DNA from: Clostridium sp. SM-530-WT-3G
Lineage (GTDB): Bacteria; Bacillota; Clostridia; Clostridiales; Clostridiaceae
Assembly (NCBI RefSeq): GCF_012843905.1
Contig: NZ_JABAGC010000010.1
Location: forward strand, 20,965-84,964
Length of the DNA stretch: 64,000 bases
Direction of reading: 5' to 3'
Positions 8,897 to 18,352 of the stretch are shown here, piece by piece (positions within the stretch are counted from its first letter, which is position 1; each line of letters opens with the position of its first letter). Below the pieces are notes generated by a model. That model searched no databases. It had not been told where the DNA came from and saw nothing but the letters and a program-made list of their open reading frames with translations. Both the position numbers and the translations under genes were made by a program.

Positions 8897-9739
8897 ATGA
8901 AAATTAAGGCCTATGCCAAAATTAATATTGCATTAGATGTTGTTGGAAAAAGAGATGATGGATATCATTTATTGAAAATGATTATGCAGACTATAGATTT
9001 ATACGACATAATTGAATTAGAAAAGTGTGATTCAGGTATTAATTTAAAGTGCAATAAGCATTATGTACCTACAGATAATAAGAATTTAGCGTATAAAGCT
9101 GCGAAGCTATTTATGGAAACTTACTCAATAACAAGTGGTGTAAATATTAATATAATTAAGAATATTCCGGTATCAGCAGGTCTTGCAGGAGGAAGCACTG
9201 ATGCTGCAGCTGTAATAAAATTAATGAATAAGTTATTTAATATAAATGCTGCTGATGATGAATTAGAAAAAATAGCTTTAAAGATCGGAGCAGATGTGCC
9301 ATATTGTATTAATGGTGGAACAGCATTATGTGAAGGAATTGGTGAAAAAATAACTAAGCTTAAGCCATTTAAAGATAAAATTGTGGTTTTAGTAAAGCCA
9401 CCTTTTGGAGTATCAACTAAAGAAGTATATAAAGCATTTGATTTATCAAAAGTTGTTTTTCATCCAAAAACTAATGATATTATTAAAGCGATGGAAAACG
9501 ATGATGTACATTTTGTAGCTAATAATATGAGAAATTTATTGGAAAATGTTACACTTAAAAAACATAAAGTAATATCTAATATAAAAGCTGAAATGAATGA
9601 AAATGGTGCAATTTCAAGTATGATGAGTGGAAGCGGGCCTACTGTTTTTGCTTTTTTTGATGATATGTTTAAAGCGCAGAATTGCTATGATGAAATGAAA
9701 AAGAAATTTAAAGATGTATATATAACAAGAACTATATAA
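8897..9739 (+). CDS. ispE: 4-diphosphocytidyl-2-C-methyl-D-erythritol kinase
   Basis: IspE phosphorylates CDP-methylerythritol in the MEP isoprenoid pathway. The 280-residue protein is a GHMP kinase: the ATP loop PVSAGLAGGSTDAAA is at residues 91-105, and the catalytic Lys8 (YAKIN) and Asp133 (GADVPY) are present, with a C-terminal SGSGPTVFA glycine motif. An open frame begins at ATG 8861, but homology starts at MKIKAYAKIN and an AAGGA site lies about 10 bases before ATG 8897. In Bacillus ispE also lies near veg and yabG. It precedes spoIIR with no clear terminator other than the hairpin described there. Confidence 0.95.
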   Translation: MKIKAYAKINIALDVVGKRDDGYHLLKMIMQTIDLYDIIELEKCDSGINLKCNKHYVPTDNKNLAYKAAKLFMETYSITSGVNINIIKNIPVSAGLAGGSTDAAAVIKLMNKLFNINAADDELEKIALKIGADVPYCINGGTALCEGIGEKITKLKPFKDKIVVLVKPPFGVSTKEVYKAFDLSKVVFHPKTNDIIKAMENDDVHFVANNMRNLLENVTLKKHKVISNIKAEMNENGAISSMMSGSGPTVFAFFDDMFKAQNCYDEMKKKFKDVYITRTI

Positions 9740-9756
9740 TTTATAAATATTTTTGT

Positions 9757-9784
9757 GTATAAAAAACCCCTATGTGGTAATAAT
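9757..9784 (+). promoter_or_regulatory. Candidate sigma-F promoter of spoIIR
   Basis: GGTAATAAT at 9776-9784 matches the sigma-F -10 consensus GGNNANANT at every fixed position. GTATA at 9757-9761 (or GTGTA at 9755-9759) fits the -35, giving a 14- or 16-base spacer against the usual 15. spoIIR is a known sigma-F gene. The predicted start of transcription is near 9790. Confidence 0.5.
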
Positions 9785-9803
9785 TAAGCTACAAAGGGGG
9801 TTT
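9764..9803 (+). promoter_or_regulatory. Hairpin that can sequester the spoIIR ribosome binding site
   Basis: AAACCCC (9764-9770) is complementary to GGGGTTT (9797-9803), which overlaps the spoIIR ribosome site AAAGGGGG (9793-9800). TGT and ACA inside can extend it. Read-through RNA from ispE would contain both arms; RNA started at the sigma-F-like promoter would lack the left arm. Confidence 0.45.
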
Positions 9804-9807
9804 AATT

Positions 9808-10521
9808 ATGAGAAAAAAAACAGTTTTTATAGTATTATTAAGTGTGTTATTATTTATATCTAATATATTAAGTGGATGTGCTAGTGGTGTATTAAGTGCA
9901 AAAACTCTAAATAATAATTTTAATTCTAATACAGGTGTCAATGTTAAAGTATTAGATTATGATAAAGTAAGGAATTCATTAATAAGGTTTCATGTAATTG
10001 CCAATAGTGATAGTAGCGAAGATCAGAATTTAAAGATAAAAGTAAAGAATCAAGTTATTGATTATTTATATCCTTATTTGAATAATTCTAAATCGTTAGA
10101 TGAATCTAGAAGAATAATTAAAGCTAATATGCCAGAAGTTGAGAAGATAGCAGAAAAAGTTATAAAGGATAATAATTATAATTATGATGTTAAAATTCAG
10201 TTGTCACGAGAAAACTTTCCGGAAAAATCTTATGGTAATATAGTACTACCACAAGGTAATTATGAAGCTTTCAGAATAATTATTGGAAGTGGACAAGGGA
10301 AAAACTGGTGGTGTGTTATGTTTCCACCTTTATGCTTTGTAGATGAATCTAAAGCTGAAGTGGAATACGATAAGGTAGAAGAAAGAATAAATTCAGAGAG
10401 TGAATTAAATACTGTTAGCAATGATGAAAAAATAGAATTAGATGAACACAAAAGCGAGTCTGATAATTGTGTACAAATAAAATTTAAGTTTATTGAAATA
10501 ATTGAAAAATTATTTGACTAG
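9808..10521 (+). CDS. spoIIR: Stage II sporulation protein R
   Basis: SpoIIR is made in the forespore, is exported to the intermembrane space and triggers SpoIIGA to cleave pro-sigma-E in the mother cell. The 237-residue protein starts with a hydrophobic signal segment (about residues 5-20) ending in LSGC (21-24), which looks like a lipobox, so a lipid anchor at Cys24 is possible. The conserved core spans about residues 55-175 (LIRFHVIANSDSSEDQ through GKNWWCVMFPPLCFVD). The last 60 residues are acidic and variable. A sigma-F-like promoter and a hairpin over the ribosome site lie upstream. Family assignment is firm. Confidence 0.95.
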   Translation: MRKKTVFIVLLSVLLFISNILSGCASGVLSAKTLNNNFNSNTGVNVKVLDYDKVRNSLIRFHVIANSDSSEDQNLKIKVKNQVIDYLYPYLNNSKSLDESRRIIKANMPEVEKIAEKVIKDNNYNYDVKIQLSRENFPEKSYGNIVLPQGNYEAFRIIIGSGQGKNWWCVMFPPLCFVDESKAEVEYDKVEERINSESELNTVSNDEKIELDEHKSESDNCVQIKFKFIEIIEKLFD

Positions 10522-10533
10522 GGGGAGTATCAT

Positions 10534-11523
10534 ATGACAAGAGCATTAGCGATGGTATCAGGAGGTCTTGATAGTATATTAGCAGCTAAGCTGATTAAAG
10601 AACAAGGAATAGAAGTAATAGGAATATGTTTTAGATCGTATTTCTTTAATGAAGAAAATGCAAAGAGAATGACTAAACAAATAGACATTCCATTAGAAGT
10701 TGTAGATTTTTCAAAAGAGCATTTTGATATGGTTAAGCATCCAGATCATGGATGGGGAAAAAATATGAACCCATGTATTGACTGTCATGCTATGATGATG
10801 AGATATTCAGGAGAATTATTAAAAAAATTCAATGCTGATTTCATAATTACAGGAGAAGTTCTTAATCAAAGACCAATGTCTCAAAATAGATCAGCATTAG
10901 ATATTGTAAAAAAACAATCTGGGTTTAGCGATAAGATTTTAAGACCACTTTGTGCTAAGAATTTAAAACCAACTCAAATGGAAATTGACGGTTTAGTTGA
11001 TAGAGAACAATTATTAGATATATCAGGAAGAAATAGAAAACCACAAATGGCATTGGCTGAAAAGTGGGGAATAAAGGATTATCCATCTCCTGCAGGAGGA
11101 TGTAAGCTGACTGATCCAAATTATTCTATAAGATTAAAAGAAGTTTTAGATAGAAAAAAGGAAGTTTCAGAGAAAGATATTAATTTATTAAAGTATGGAA
11201 GACACTTTGTTACAGAAAATAATACAAAGATAATAGTATCAAGAACAGCAGAAGAAGGAAAATCTCTAAAAGAATTATTAAATTCTAATGACCTTATGTT
11301 TATGCCTGTTAACTTTACTGGCGCTATGGTAATAATTCCAGAAGGAAACATTCCAAATGAAGATGATATTATAATTGCGTGTAAATTAGCAGTTAGATAT
11401 AGTAAGGGAAAAGATCAAAAAGAAGTTGAGGTTAAGTTTGGACGTGTTTCCACTAATTTTAATGAAAATAGATCTGTAAGCGCTATAACTCAAGAAGAAG
11501 CAGATAAGTATAATGTGAATTAA
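10534..11523 (+). CDS. PP-loop ATPase of the MnmA/ThiI-like class with C-terminal NFACT-R-like domain (tRNA thiolation-like)
   Basis: This 329-residue protein opens with the adenylating PP-loop SGGLDS at residues 9-14, as in tRNA-thiolating enzymes. A CIDCH motif (Cys81, Cys84) follows and AGGC supplies another conserved Cys near 189. The C-terminal 120 residues resemble the NFACT-R_2 domain fused to this enzyme class. It is often annotated as a tRNA 2-thiouridylase or ThiI relative, but it lacks the THUMP domain of ThiI and is not the true MnmA. A role in tRNA sulfuration or related nucleotide modification is inferred. It follows spoIIR by 12 bases and has its own GGGGGAG site. Confidence 0.75.
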   Translation: MTRALAMVSGGLDSILAAKLIKEQGIEVIGICFRSYFFNEENAKRMTKQIDIPLEVVDFSKEHFDMVKHPDHGWGKNMNPCIDCHAMMMRYSGELLKKFNADFIITGEVLNQRPMSQNRSALDIVKKQSGFSDKILRPLCAKNLKPTQMEIDGLVDREQLLDISGRNRKPQMALAEKWGIKDYPSPAGGCKLTDPNYSIRLKEVLDRKKEVSEKDINLLKYGRHFVTENNTKIIVSRTAEEGKSLKELLNSNDLMFMPVNFTGAMVIIPEGNIPNEDDIIIACKLAVRYSKGKDQKEVEVKFGRVSTNFNENRSVSAITQEEADKYNVN

Positions 11524-11549
11524 CATATCTAAAGAATTGGAGGAATAGG

Positions 11550-11963
11550 ATGAGTAAAAAAGCAGTAATTACTGTTAAGAGTAATATATCAGTTGAAGAA
11601 GAATTTATTGAAGTAATAACTCCAGGTGTATTTACAGTATTAAAAAATGGTTTCAAAGTTGAATATGAAGAAACTAAGATTTCGGGAATGGAAGGCACCA
11701 AAACAACAATGTTTATAAGGAAAAATTCATTTCAACTTATGAGACGTGGAAGTACTGAGACAAAAATGCTTTTTGATAAAAGTAATCAATCTATGTCATT
11801 ATATAAAACTCCATATGGAAATATGGCAATAACTATAGATACAAAACATATAAAGATTGATGTTGATGAAAATGGAGGAGATATACATATAATATATACT
11901 CTATTAATAGAAGATCAACAAAGAATAGAAACTGATTTGAAAGTAAACATAAATGTTATATAA
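11550..11963 (+). CDS. DUF1934 (YwiB-like) beta-barrel protein
   Basis: The 137-residue protein matches the DUF1934 family, to which B. subtilis YwiB belongs. It is rich in beta strands, with no signal peptide or membrane segment, and shows the family core GTKTTMFIRKNSFQLMRRG near residues 50-68 and YKTPYGNMAI near 87-96. Function is unknown. In other Firmicutes it lies close to argS or pyrG; here pyrG is two genes downstream. It follows the PP-loop gene by 26 bases with a good GGAGG site and ends at a terminator. Confidence 0.85.
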   Translation: MSKKAVITVKSNISVEEEFIEVITPGVFTVLKNGFKVEYEETKISGMEGTKTTMFIRKNSFQLMRRGSTETKMLFDKSNQSMSLYKTPYGNMAITIDTKHIKIDVDENGGDIHIIYTLLIEDQQRIETDLKVNINVI

Positions 11964-11980
11964 AATAGCATATAAAATAT

Positions 11981-12010
11981 GAACTACTAATAATATTAGT
12001 GGTTCTTTTT
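11981..12010 (+). terminator. Terminator after the DUF1934 gene
   Basis: GAACTACTAATA (11981-11992) pairs with TATTAGTGGTTC (11994-12005, one G-U pair), followed by TTTTT. Confidence 0.8.
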
Positions 12011-12082
12011 CATTGTTTAAAATTGGTATATAGAGGTAATAATATTTAAAAAAGATAAATTATATTTTAAGAGGTATTAGAA

Positions 12083-12415
12083 TTGGAAAATAAATTATAT
12101 TACAATGAAATAATTAATTATATGTGTAGGTATTATGATGTTACAAGTGAAGAATTAATTGAAGTATTAAATACTAAAGAAAATATATATATTCTTTTAT
12201 TGCTTTTAAAAAAACATAATTGTTTGAATATAAAAAAATTAAAGGATAAATATAAATTTGAAGAAAAAATAAGAATTAAGAATAGGCTCAAGAAAGCTGA
12301 AGAAATGCTACTTATCAATACTTTTTTTAGAGAAAAATATTTTATGATAGAAAATTATATTGAAAAAAATAATGCCAACACAAAAAAAACACTAGATATT
12401 AATAATAATATGTGA
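12083..12415 (+). CDS. Small protein resembling the DnaA domain IV fold (function unknown)
   Basis: The 110-residue basic protein starts at TTG 12083 after an AGAGG site. I do not recognise a named family. Residues about 10-77 align by eye with DnaA domain IV: a YYDVTSEELIEV segment like the YYNVSVEDLKSK of DnaA, then a leucine-rich helix and a KKAEEML end like the KKIEEKL that closes DnaA. The DnaA signature DHST is not present, so sequence-specific binding to DnaA boxes is not expected. It sits alone between a terminator and pyrG. It may be a small nucleic-acid-binding protein; this is inference. Confidence 0.6.
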   Translation: MENKLYYNEIINYMCRYYDVTSEELIEVLNTKENIYILLLLLKKHNCLNIKKLKDKYKFEEKIRIKNRLKKAEEMLLINTFFREKYFMIENYIEKNNANTKKTLDINNNM

Positions 12416-12543
12416 TAGTATTATATCTATGTTGAAATTATGAGCAGCACAAAAAGGCCCTCTATTAATTTAGTGGGTAATTTATATTATAGCAATGAAA
12501 AAAAGTAAAGTCAATAGAAAAATAATATATTTTTACAATATAG

Positions 12544-14154
<1,611 letters not shown>

Positions 14155-14475
14155 TTTATAATAATATTACATATATAAAAATTGTTTTATATTATAATTT
14201 AATATATAATATAGTTAAATTTTAAACTGGTAAATTTTAAATTTACCAGTTTAAAATTATATACATAGAAATGAAATTAATTTATGTAGATTAGTTTTAT
14301 ATATCCAGTATGTTCTTATGATTATCTTATTCAAGTTTAGATTAATCAGTGTTGCTAATGACATGAAAGAAATCTGAAACATCATATCATATACTCTTTA
14401 TTTTTTTCCGTATGTAAATTGATTATTATGTTTAAAGTATAGATAGATTTGTCTATATAAGATGGAGGTGCCGAT
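14155..14475. other. Intergenic region pyrG-rho (321 bp)
   Basis: It contains no gene. A perfect 20-bp inverted repeat lies at 14218-14258; the rest is AT-rich leader to rho. Confidence 0.7.
14218..14258. repeat. Perfect 20-bp inverted repeat after pyrG
   Basis: Arms 14218-14237 and 14239-14258 are exact reverse complements around one base, with core CTGGTAAATTT. It has no long T tract but is the likely pyrG 3-prime structure. Confidence 0.7.
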
Positions 14476-15969
14476 TTGACAAAACAGGAATACGAAAATA
14501 TGACATTAAGTAGTTTAAAAGAAATTGCAAAAGAGTTAGGCGTAAAAAATATATCTAAATTTAAAAAGAATGAATTGATAGATGAAATAATTAAAGTTTC
14601 TCCTAATTCGATTGAAAAAGATGGAGTTGTATTAAGAGAAAATATATCTCCTAAGGAAAATGGAAAAACAGTAGAAAGTAATAAAAATATCAATGTTAAT
14701 AGACAAAATAATATAAATAGAAGTAGTGATAATCAAAGATCTAATAATGCTGGTATAAATAATAATTATAATAATTTCAGAAATGAATCGAATGACTCTG
14801 AAAAAATAGAAAAAAAAGAAGTACTTAAAGAAATGATAAATGAATCTAATACTGCTAAGGGTATATTAGAAATCTTAGAAAATAATAATTTTGGATTTTT
14901 AAGATGTAAAAATTATTTGACAAGCAGTGAAGATATATATGTATCTCCATCTCAGATAAGAAGATTCAATTTGAGAACTGGTGATGAAGTACAAGGGAAG
15001 ATAAGGGAAGCTAAGGAAGGCGAAAAATTTAAAGCATTATTATATGTTGAAAAAGTAAATGGAGAGCATCCAGAAAAGGCTATAGGAAGAAAGTCTTTTG
15101 AAACCTTAACACCAATATATCCAAAAGAAAGATTAAGATTAGAAAATTTAAATAATCCAAATGATCTTTCTTCAAGGTTAATGGATATAATATGTCCTAT
15201 AGGCAAGGGTCAGAGAGGACTTATAGTCGCTCCTCCAAAAGCAGGTAAAACTACTTTACTTAAAAAAGTTGCTCAGAATATAGTTAAGAACTATCCAGAT
15301 ATAAAATTAATAGTTCTTCTTATAGATGAAAGACCAGAAGAAGTTACTGATATGCAGAGGTCAATCAATGGTGATGTTGTTTATTCAACATTTGATGAAG
15401 AACCACAAAATCATGCTAAAGTTTCACAAATGGTTCTTGAAAGAGCCAAGAGAATGGTTGAACAAGGAAAAGATGTAGTAATACTTATGGATAGTATTAC
15501 TAGATTATCTAGAGCATATAATTTAACTATAACTCCAACGGGAAGGACTTTATCAGGAGGGCTTGACCCAGGAGCACTTATCATGCCTAAAAAATTCTTT
15601 GGAGCAGCTAGAAATATAGAAGAAGGTGGAAGTCTTACTATACTTGCAACAGCGCTTGTTGAAACAGGTTCTAGAATGGATGATATGATTTTTGAAGAAT
15701 TTAAAGGTACAGGAAATATGGAAGTTCATTTAGATAGAAGACTTCAAGAAAGAAGAATATTCCCGGCTATAGATATATATAAATCTGGAACAAGAAAAGA
15801 AGATTTACTATTATCAAAAGAAGAACAAGATGTTGCTTTTGCCATAAGAAGAGTTATGTATAAAGAAGGAAATGCAGACGATGTTACAGAAAACTTGATA
15901 AATATGTTATCTAAAACTAAAGATAATAAAGAATTTATTGATGTATTCTTAAAAAATAATAAAAAATAG
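14476..15969 (+). CDS. rho: Transcription termination factor Rho with Asn-rich insertion
   Basis: Rho is the hexameric RNA-dependent ATPase that ends transcription. The 497-residue protein has the Rho_N helical domain (about 5-42), an insertion (about 55-110), the cold-shock-like RNA-binding domain (about 125-200, with GFLR), and the ATPase core with Walker [10 protein letters not shown] at 252-260. The insertion holds 18 Asn and 2 Gln between residues 62 and 106. In C. botulinum Rho a similar insertion forms a prion. The start is TTG 14476 after GGAGGTG. It is monocistronic, with a shared terminator against the convergent glycosyltransferase. Confidence 0.95.
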   Translation: MTKQEYENMTLSSLKEIAKELGVKNISKFKKNELIDEIIKVSPNSIEKDGVVLRENISPKENGKTVESNKNINVNRQNNINRSSDNQRSNNAGINNNYNNFRNESNDSEKIEKKEVLKEMINESNTAKGILEILENNNFGFLRCKNYLTSSEDIYVSPSQIRRFNLRTGDEVQGKIREAKEGEKFKALLYVEKVNGEHPEKAIGRKSFETLTPIYPKERLRLENLNNPNDLSSRLMDIICPIGKGQRGLIVAPPKAGKTTLLKKVAQNIVKNYPDIKLIVLLIDERPEEVTDMQRSINGDVVYSTFDEEPQNHAKVSQMVLERAKRMVEQGKDVVILMDSITRLSRAYNLTITPTGRTLSGGLDPGALIMPKKFFGAARNIEEGGSLTILATALVETGSRMDDMIFEEFKGTGNMEVHLDRRLQERRIFPAIDIYKSGTRKEDLLLSKEEQDVAFAIRRVMYKEGNADDVTENLINMLSKTKDNKEFIDVFLKNNKK

Positions 15970-15975
15970 TATATT

Positions 15976-16012
15976 AAAAGTGACCATATAAAAATATATA
16001 TTGGTCACTTTT
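15976..16012. terminator. Bidirectional terminator between rho and the glycosyltransferase
   Basis: AAAAGTGACCA (15976-15986) and TGGTCACTTTT (16002-16012) are perfect complements with A and T flanks suiting both strands. Confidence 0.85.
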
Positions 16013-17114
16013 AATTTTTAATTAGATTTTCTGCAATGTCTACTATTTTGTCTAGTGAATAAGTATCAGCTAAAGTTTTAATTCTATTTTTTATTAACTT
16101 TAGTTTTTCAGGATTTTCAATTAAATTATCTATTTCTGAATTAAGATTTTGTATGCTATCTACTTTTACTGAATATCCCTCACTTGTTAAAAAATCAATA
16201 TTTTCATTTTCCTGCCCTGGAATCGAAAATGGTATTATTAGTGGTATATTTTTTACTATAGATTCTGTTACTGTAAGACCTCCAGGTTTTGAAACTATAA
16301 CATCACAATAATCCATTAAATATGGGATATCATTTGTAAATCCTAATATATGAACTTTTTTGCTTGTAAAAGTATTATTATTACAATAATCAGTTAATAG
16401 CTTTTTTAGTTGTTCATTTTTACCGCAAACAACAGTTATTCTTAATTTGTGTCTATTTTTTAATAATTCCTTCATTACTATGAAAATAATATCTAATCCA
16501 AAACTTCCGCCCATAAGAAGTAAATTGAAATATTGATTATCTTTTAAGTCATCTGCATTAGTGACATTAATATAAAATTTCTTATCTATGGGTATTCCAA
16601 TAGGATATATTTTGTTAGCATCAATATTTTTTTCTATCAGAGATTTCTTTGTATAATTACTTCCGGTAATATAAGCATCTACATAACTGCTTATATAAGT
16701 ATAATGAGCTTTAAAATCAGTAACTGTTAAAATATAAGGAGTTTTTAAACCTTCTTTTTTTAAATTAGATACTATACGTGTACTTAATGCATGTGTTCCT
16801 ATAATTACATCAGGATTTACTTCGTGAATCAACTTTGATACTTTTTTTTTAGGAAAAATAAAAGGAATGTTCAATAAGCTATTTACCATAGGGGTATTGG
16901 TTAAATTATAGAACCAACCATATATTTTAGGAAATTTTGATGCCATAATTTTGTAACCAATTACGACTACATCATTCAAAAATTTACTGTTTCTAGCTAA
17001 GAAATCATGTGTTATAAGTTCATAACCAGATTCCTTAAAAGATTCTCCAATAGATGTAGCAGCTTGATTGTGCCCTTGTCCTGTAGAAATTGTCAAAATC
17101 AAAACTTTTTTCAT
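16011..17114 (-). CDS. Processive diacylglycerol glycosyltransferase-like protein (MGDG synthase / UgtP family, GT28)
   Basis: The 367-residue protein begins MKKVLILTISTGQGHNQAA, the glycine-rich opening of MGDG synthases and UgtP. An N-terminal MGDG_synth domain (about 13-175) is followed by a C-terminal GT-B half with MGGSFG near 208 and the donor site KPGGLTVTES near 280. Such enzymes transfer sugar from UDP-glucose or UDP-galactose to diacylglycerol at the inner membrane face to make glycolipids and lipoteichoic acid anchors. The sugar cannot be told from sequence. It stands alone on the minus strand. Confidence 0.85.
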   Translation of the reverse strand: MKKVLILTISTGQGHNQAATSIGESFKESGYELITHDFLARNSKFLNDVVVIGYKIMASKFPKIYGWFYNLTNTPMVNSLLNIPFIFPKKKVSKLIHEVNPDVIIGTHALSTRIVSNLKKEGLKTPYILTVTDFKAHYTYISSYVDAYITGSNYTKKSLIEKNIDANKIYPIGIPIDKKFYINVTNADDLKDNQYFNLLLMGGSFGLDIIFIVMKELLKNRHKLRITVVCGKNEQLKKLLTDYCNNNTFTSKKVHILGFTNDIPYLMDYCDVIVSKPGGLTVTESIVKNIPLIIPFSIPGQENENIDFLTSEGYSVKVDSIQNLNSEIDNLIENPEKLKLIKNRIKTLADTYSLDKIVDIAENLIKN

Positions 17115-17212
17115 TTAATTCACTCATTTCCAATGTATTCTAGCATATAGTTTATCATTTTTTGTAAAGAAATTAAATGGTACTTTTAAATAAAAAAGGA
17201 AAGTTATTTGAA

Positions 17213-17240
17213 GAAAAAAGGGAAAGACATTGTCTTTCCC
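17213..17240 (-). terminator. Terminator after rpmE
   Basis: On the minus strand GGGAAAGAC pairs with GTCTTTCCC (17220-17240) with a 3-nt loop, followed by T residues. Confidence 0.88.
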
Positions 17241-17248
17241 TAAATCTC

Positions 17249-17458
17249 TTATTTGTTGCTAAGACCGAATCTCTTGTTGAATTTATCAACTCTTCCGCCA
17301 ACGTCAACGATTTTTTGTTTACCAGTGAAGAATGGGTGGCATTTAGAGCATATTTCAACTTTAAGTTCTGGTTTAACAGAACCAGTAGTGAAAGTGTTTC
17401 CACATGCACACTTAACCACAGCATCGTGATGGTATTCTGGATGTATGCCTTCTCTCAT
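17249..17458 (-). CDS. rpmE: 50S ribosomal protein L31, zinc-binding type
   Basis: The 69-residue protein starts [10 protein letters not shown] and has the four zinc ligands of the C+ form: Cys18 and Cys20 in KCACGN and the CSKCH pair near 37-40. It ends with the conserved [12 protein letters not shown]31 bridges the ribosomal subunits. A GAGGTG ribosome site precedes the ATG. It is monocistronic with a strong terminator. A zinc-free paralogue, if any, is not in this window. Confidence 0.97.
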   Translation of the reverse strand: MREGIHPEYHHDAVVKCACGNTFTTGSVKPELKVEICSKCHPFFTGKQKIVDVGGRVDKFNKRFGLSNK

Positions 17459-17699
17459 TATTTTTCACCTCTTTCAATTATATAAACTGTTTTTATTTTT
17501 TCAATAACAACTACTAGATTATAACATATAGCAATATTAGCGTCAATAAAATTGTATGATTAAAAATAGATGAAACAGTAGATTTATGTGGAATTTACGC
17601 CAATTATATAATGATATATTAATATAAAAAAATCTTTTTATGATATGTATTAAATGATATAATCGTTATTGATAAATAAAAAGGAGAATACACGAATAT

Positions 17700-18287
17700 A
17701 TGAGTAAATTATATTTTAGATACGGTGCGATGAATTCAGGGAAATCAACTCATTTGATGCAGGTTGCATATAATTATGAAGAACGTGGAATGAATGTTGT
17801 AATAATTAAGCCTAAAGTAGACAGTAAAGGCGGAGAAAAACTACTTTCAAGACTTGGTGTTGCAAGAAAAGTAGACTTATTAATATCAGAAGATGATAAC
17901 ATATTTGACATAATTAAAAATTATAATAAAGAAGTAAAGAAAATTGATTGTATATTAGTAGATGAAGTTCAATTTATGAAGGCATATCAAATAGATCAGC
18001 TTTTTGAAATATCAGTGAAAATGGATATTCCAACTATATGCTATGGTCTTAGAACAGATTTTAAACTTAATGGTTTTGAAGGAAGTACCAGACTTTTATT
18101 ATTAGCACATAGTATAGAAGAAATGAAGACAATATGTGCATGTGGTAGAAAAGCTATATTTAATGGAAGAAAAATAAATAATAAGTTTGTATTTGAAGGT
18201 GATCAGATAGCTATTGATGAAGAAAATAATGTTCAATATGAATCATTATGCGGACAATGCTATTATAAGTATAAGGATAAAAAATAG
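17700..18287 (+). CDS. tdk: Thymidine kinase
   Basis: Tdk phosphorylates thymidine with ATP for salvage. The 195-residue protein has the P-loop GAMNSGKST at residues 9-17, the DEVQFM Walker B motif with the catalytic Glu, and two zinc Cys pairs (CACG and CGQC). It is somewhat divergent at the C-terminus from type II enzymes, but all core motifs are present. The ATG follows AAGGAG. In Bacillus tdk likewise lies between rpmE and prfA, with rho just upstream. Confidence 0.92.
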   Translation: MSKLYFRYGAMNSGKSTHLMQVAYNYEERGMNVVIIKPKVDSKGGEKLLSRLGVARKVDLLISEDDNIFDIIKNYNKEVKKIDCILVDEVQFMKAYQIDQLFEISVKMDIPTICYGLRTDFKLNGFEGSTRLLLLAHSIEEMKTICACGRKAIFNGRKINNKFVFEGDQIAIDEENNVQYESLCGQCYYKYKDKK

Positions 18288-18352
18288 TTCATATATTTAC
18301 AGAAAATTTTTCAAATACTTGCTAAATAAATTTAGAGAGTAAGTGATAAAAA

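Noticed and set aside
12440..12500. pyrG attenuator with reiterative G start, as in Bacillus
   Set aside because: A weak hairpin (CCCTCTA/TAGTGGG with one mismatch) exists, but no GGGC transcription start or T tract is visible.
17177..17485. Plus-strand frame across rpmE
   Set aside because: It is the complement of L31 and its terminator; L31 on the minus strand is certain.
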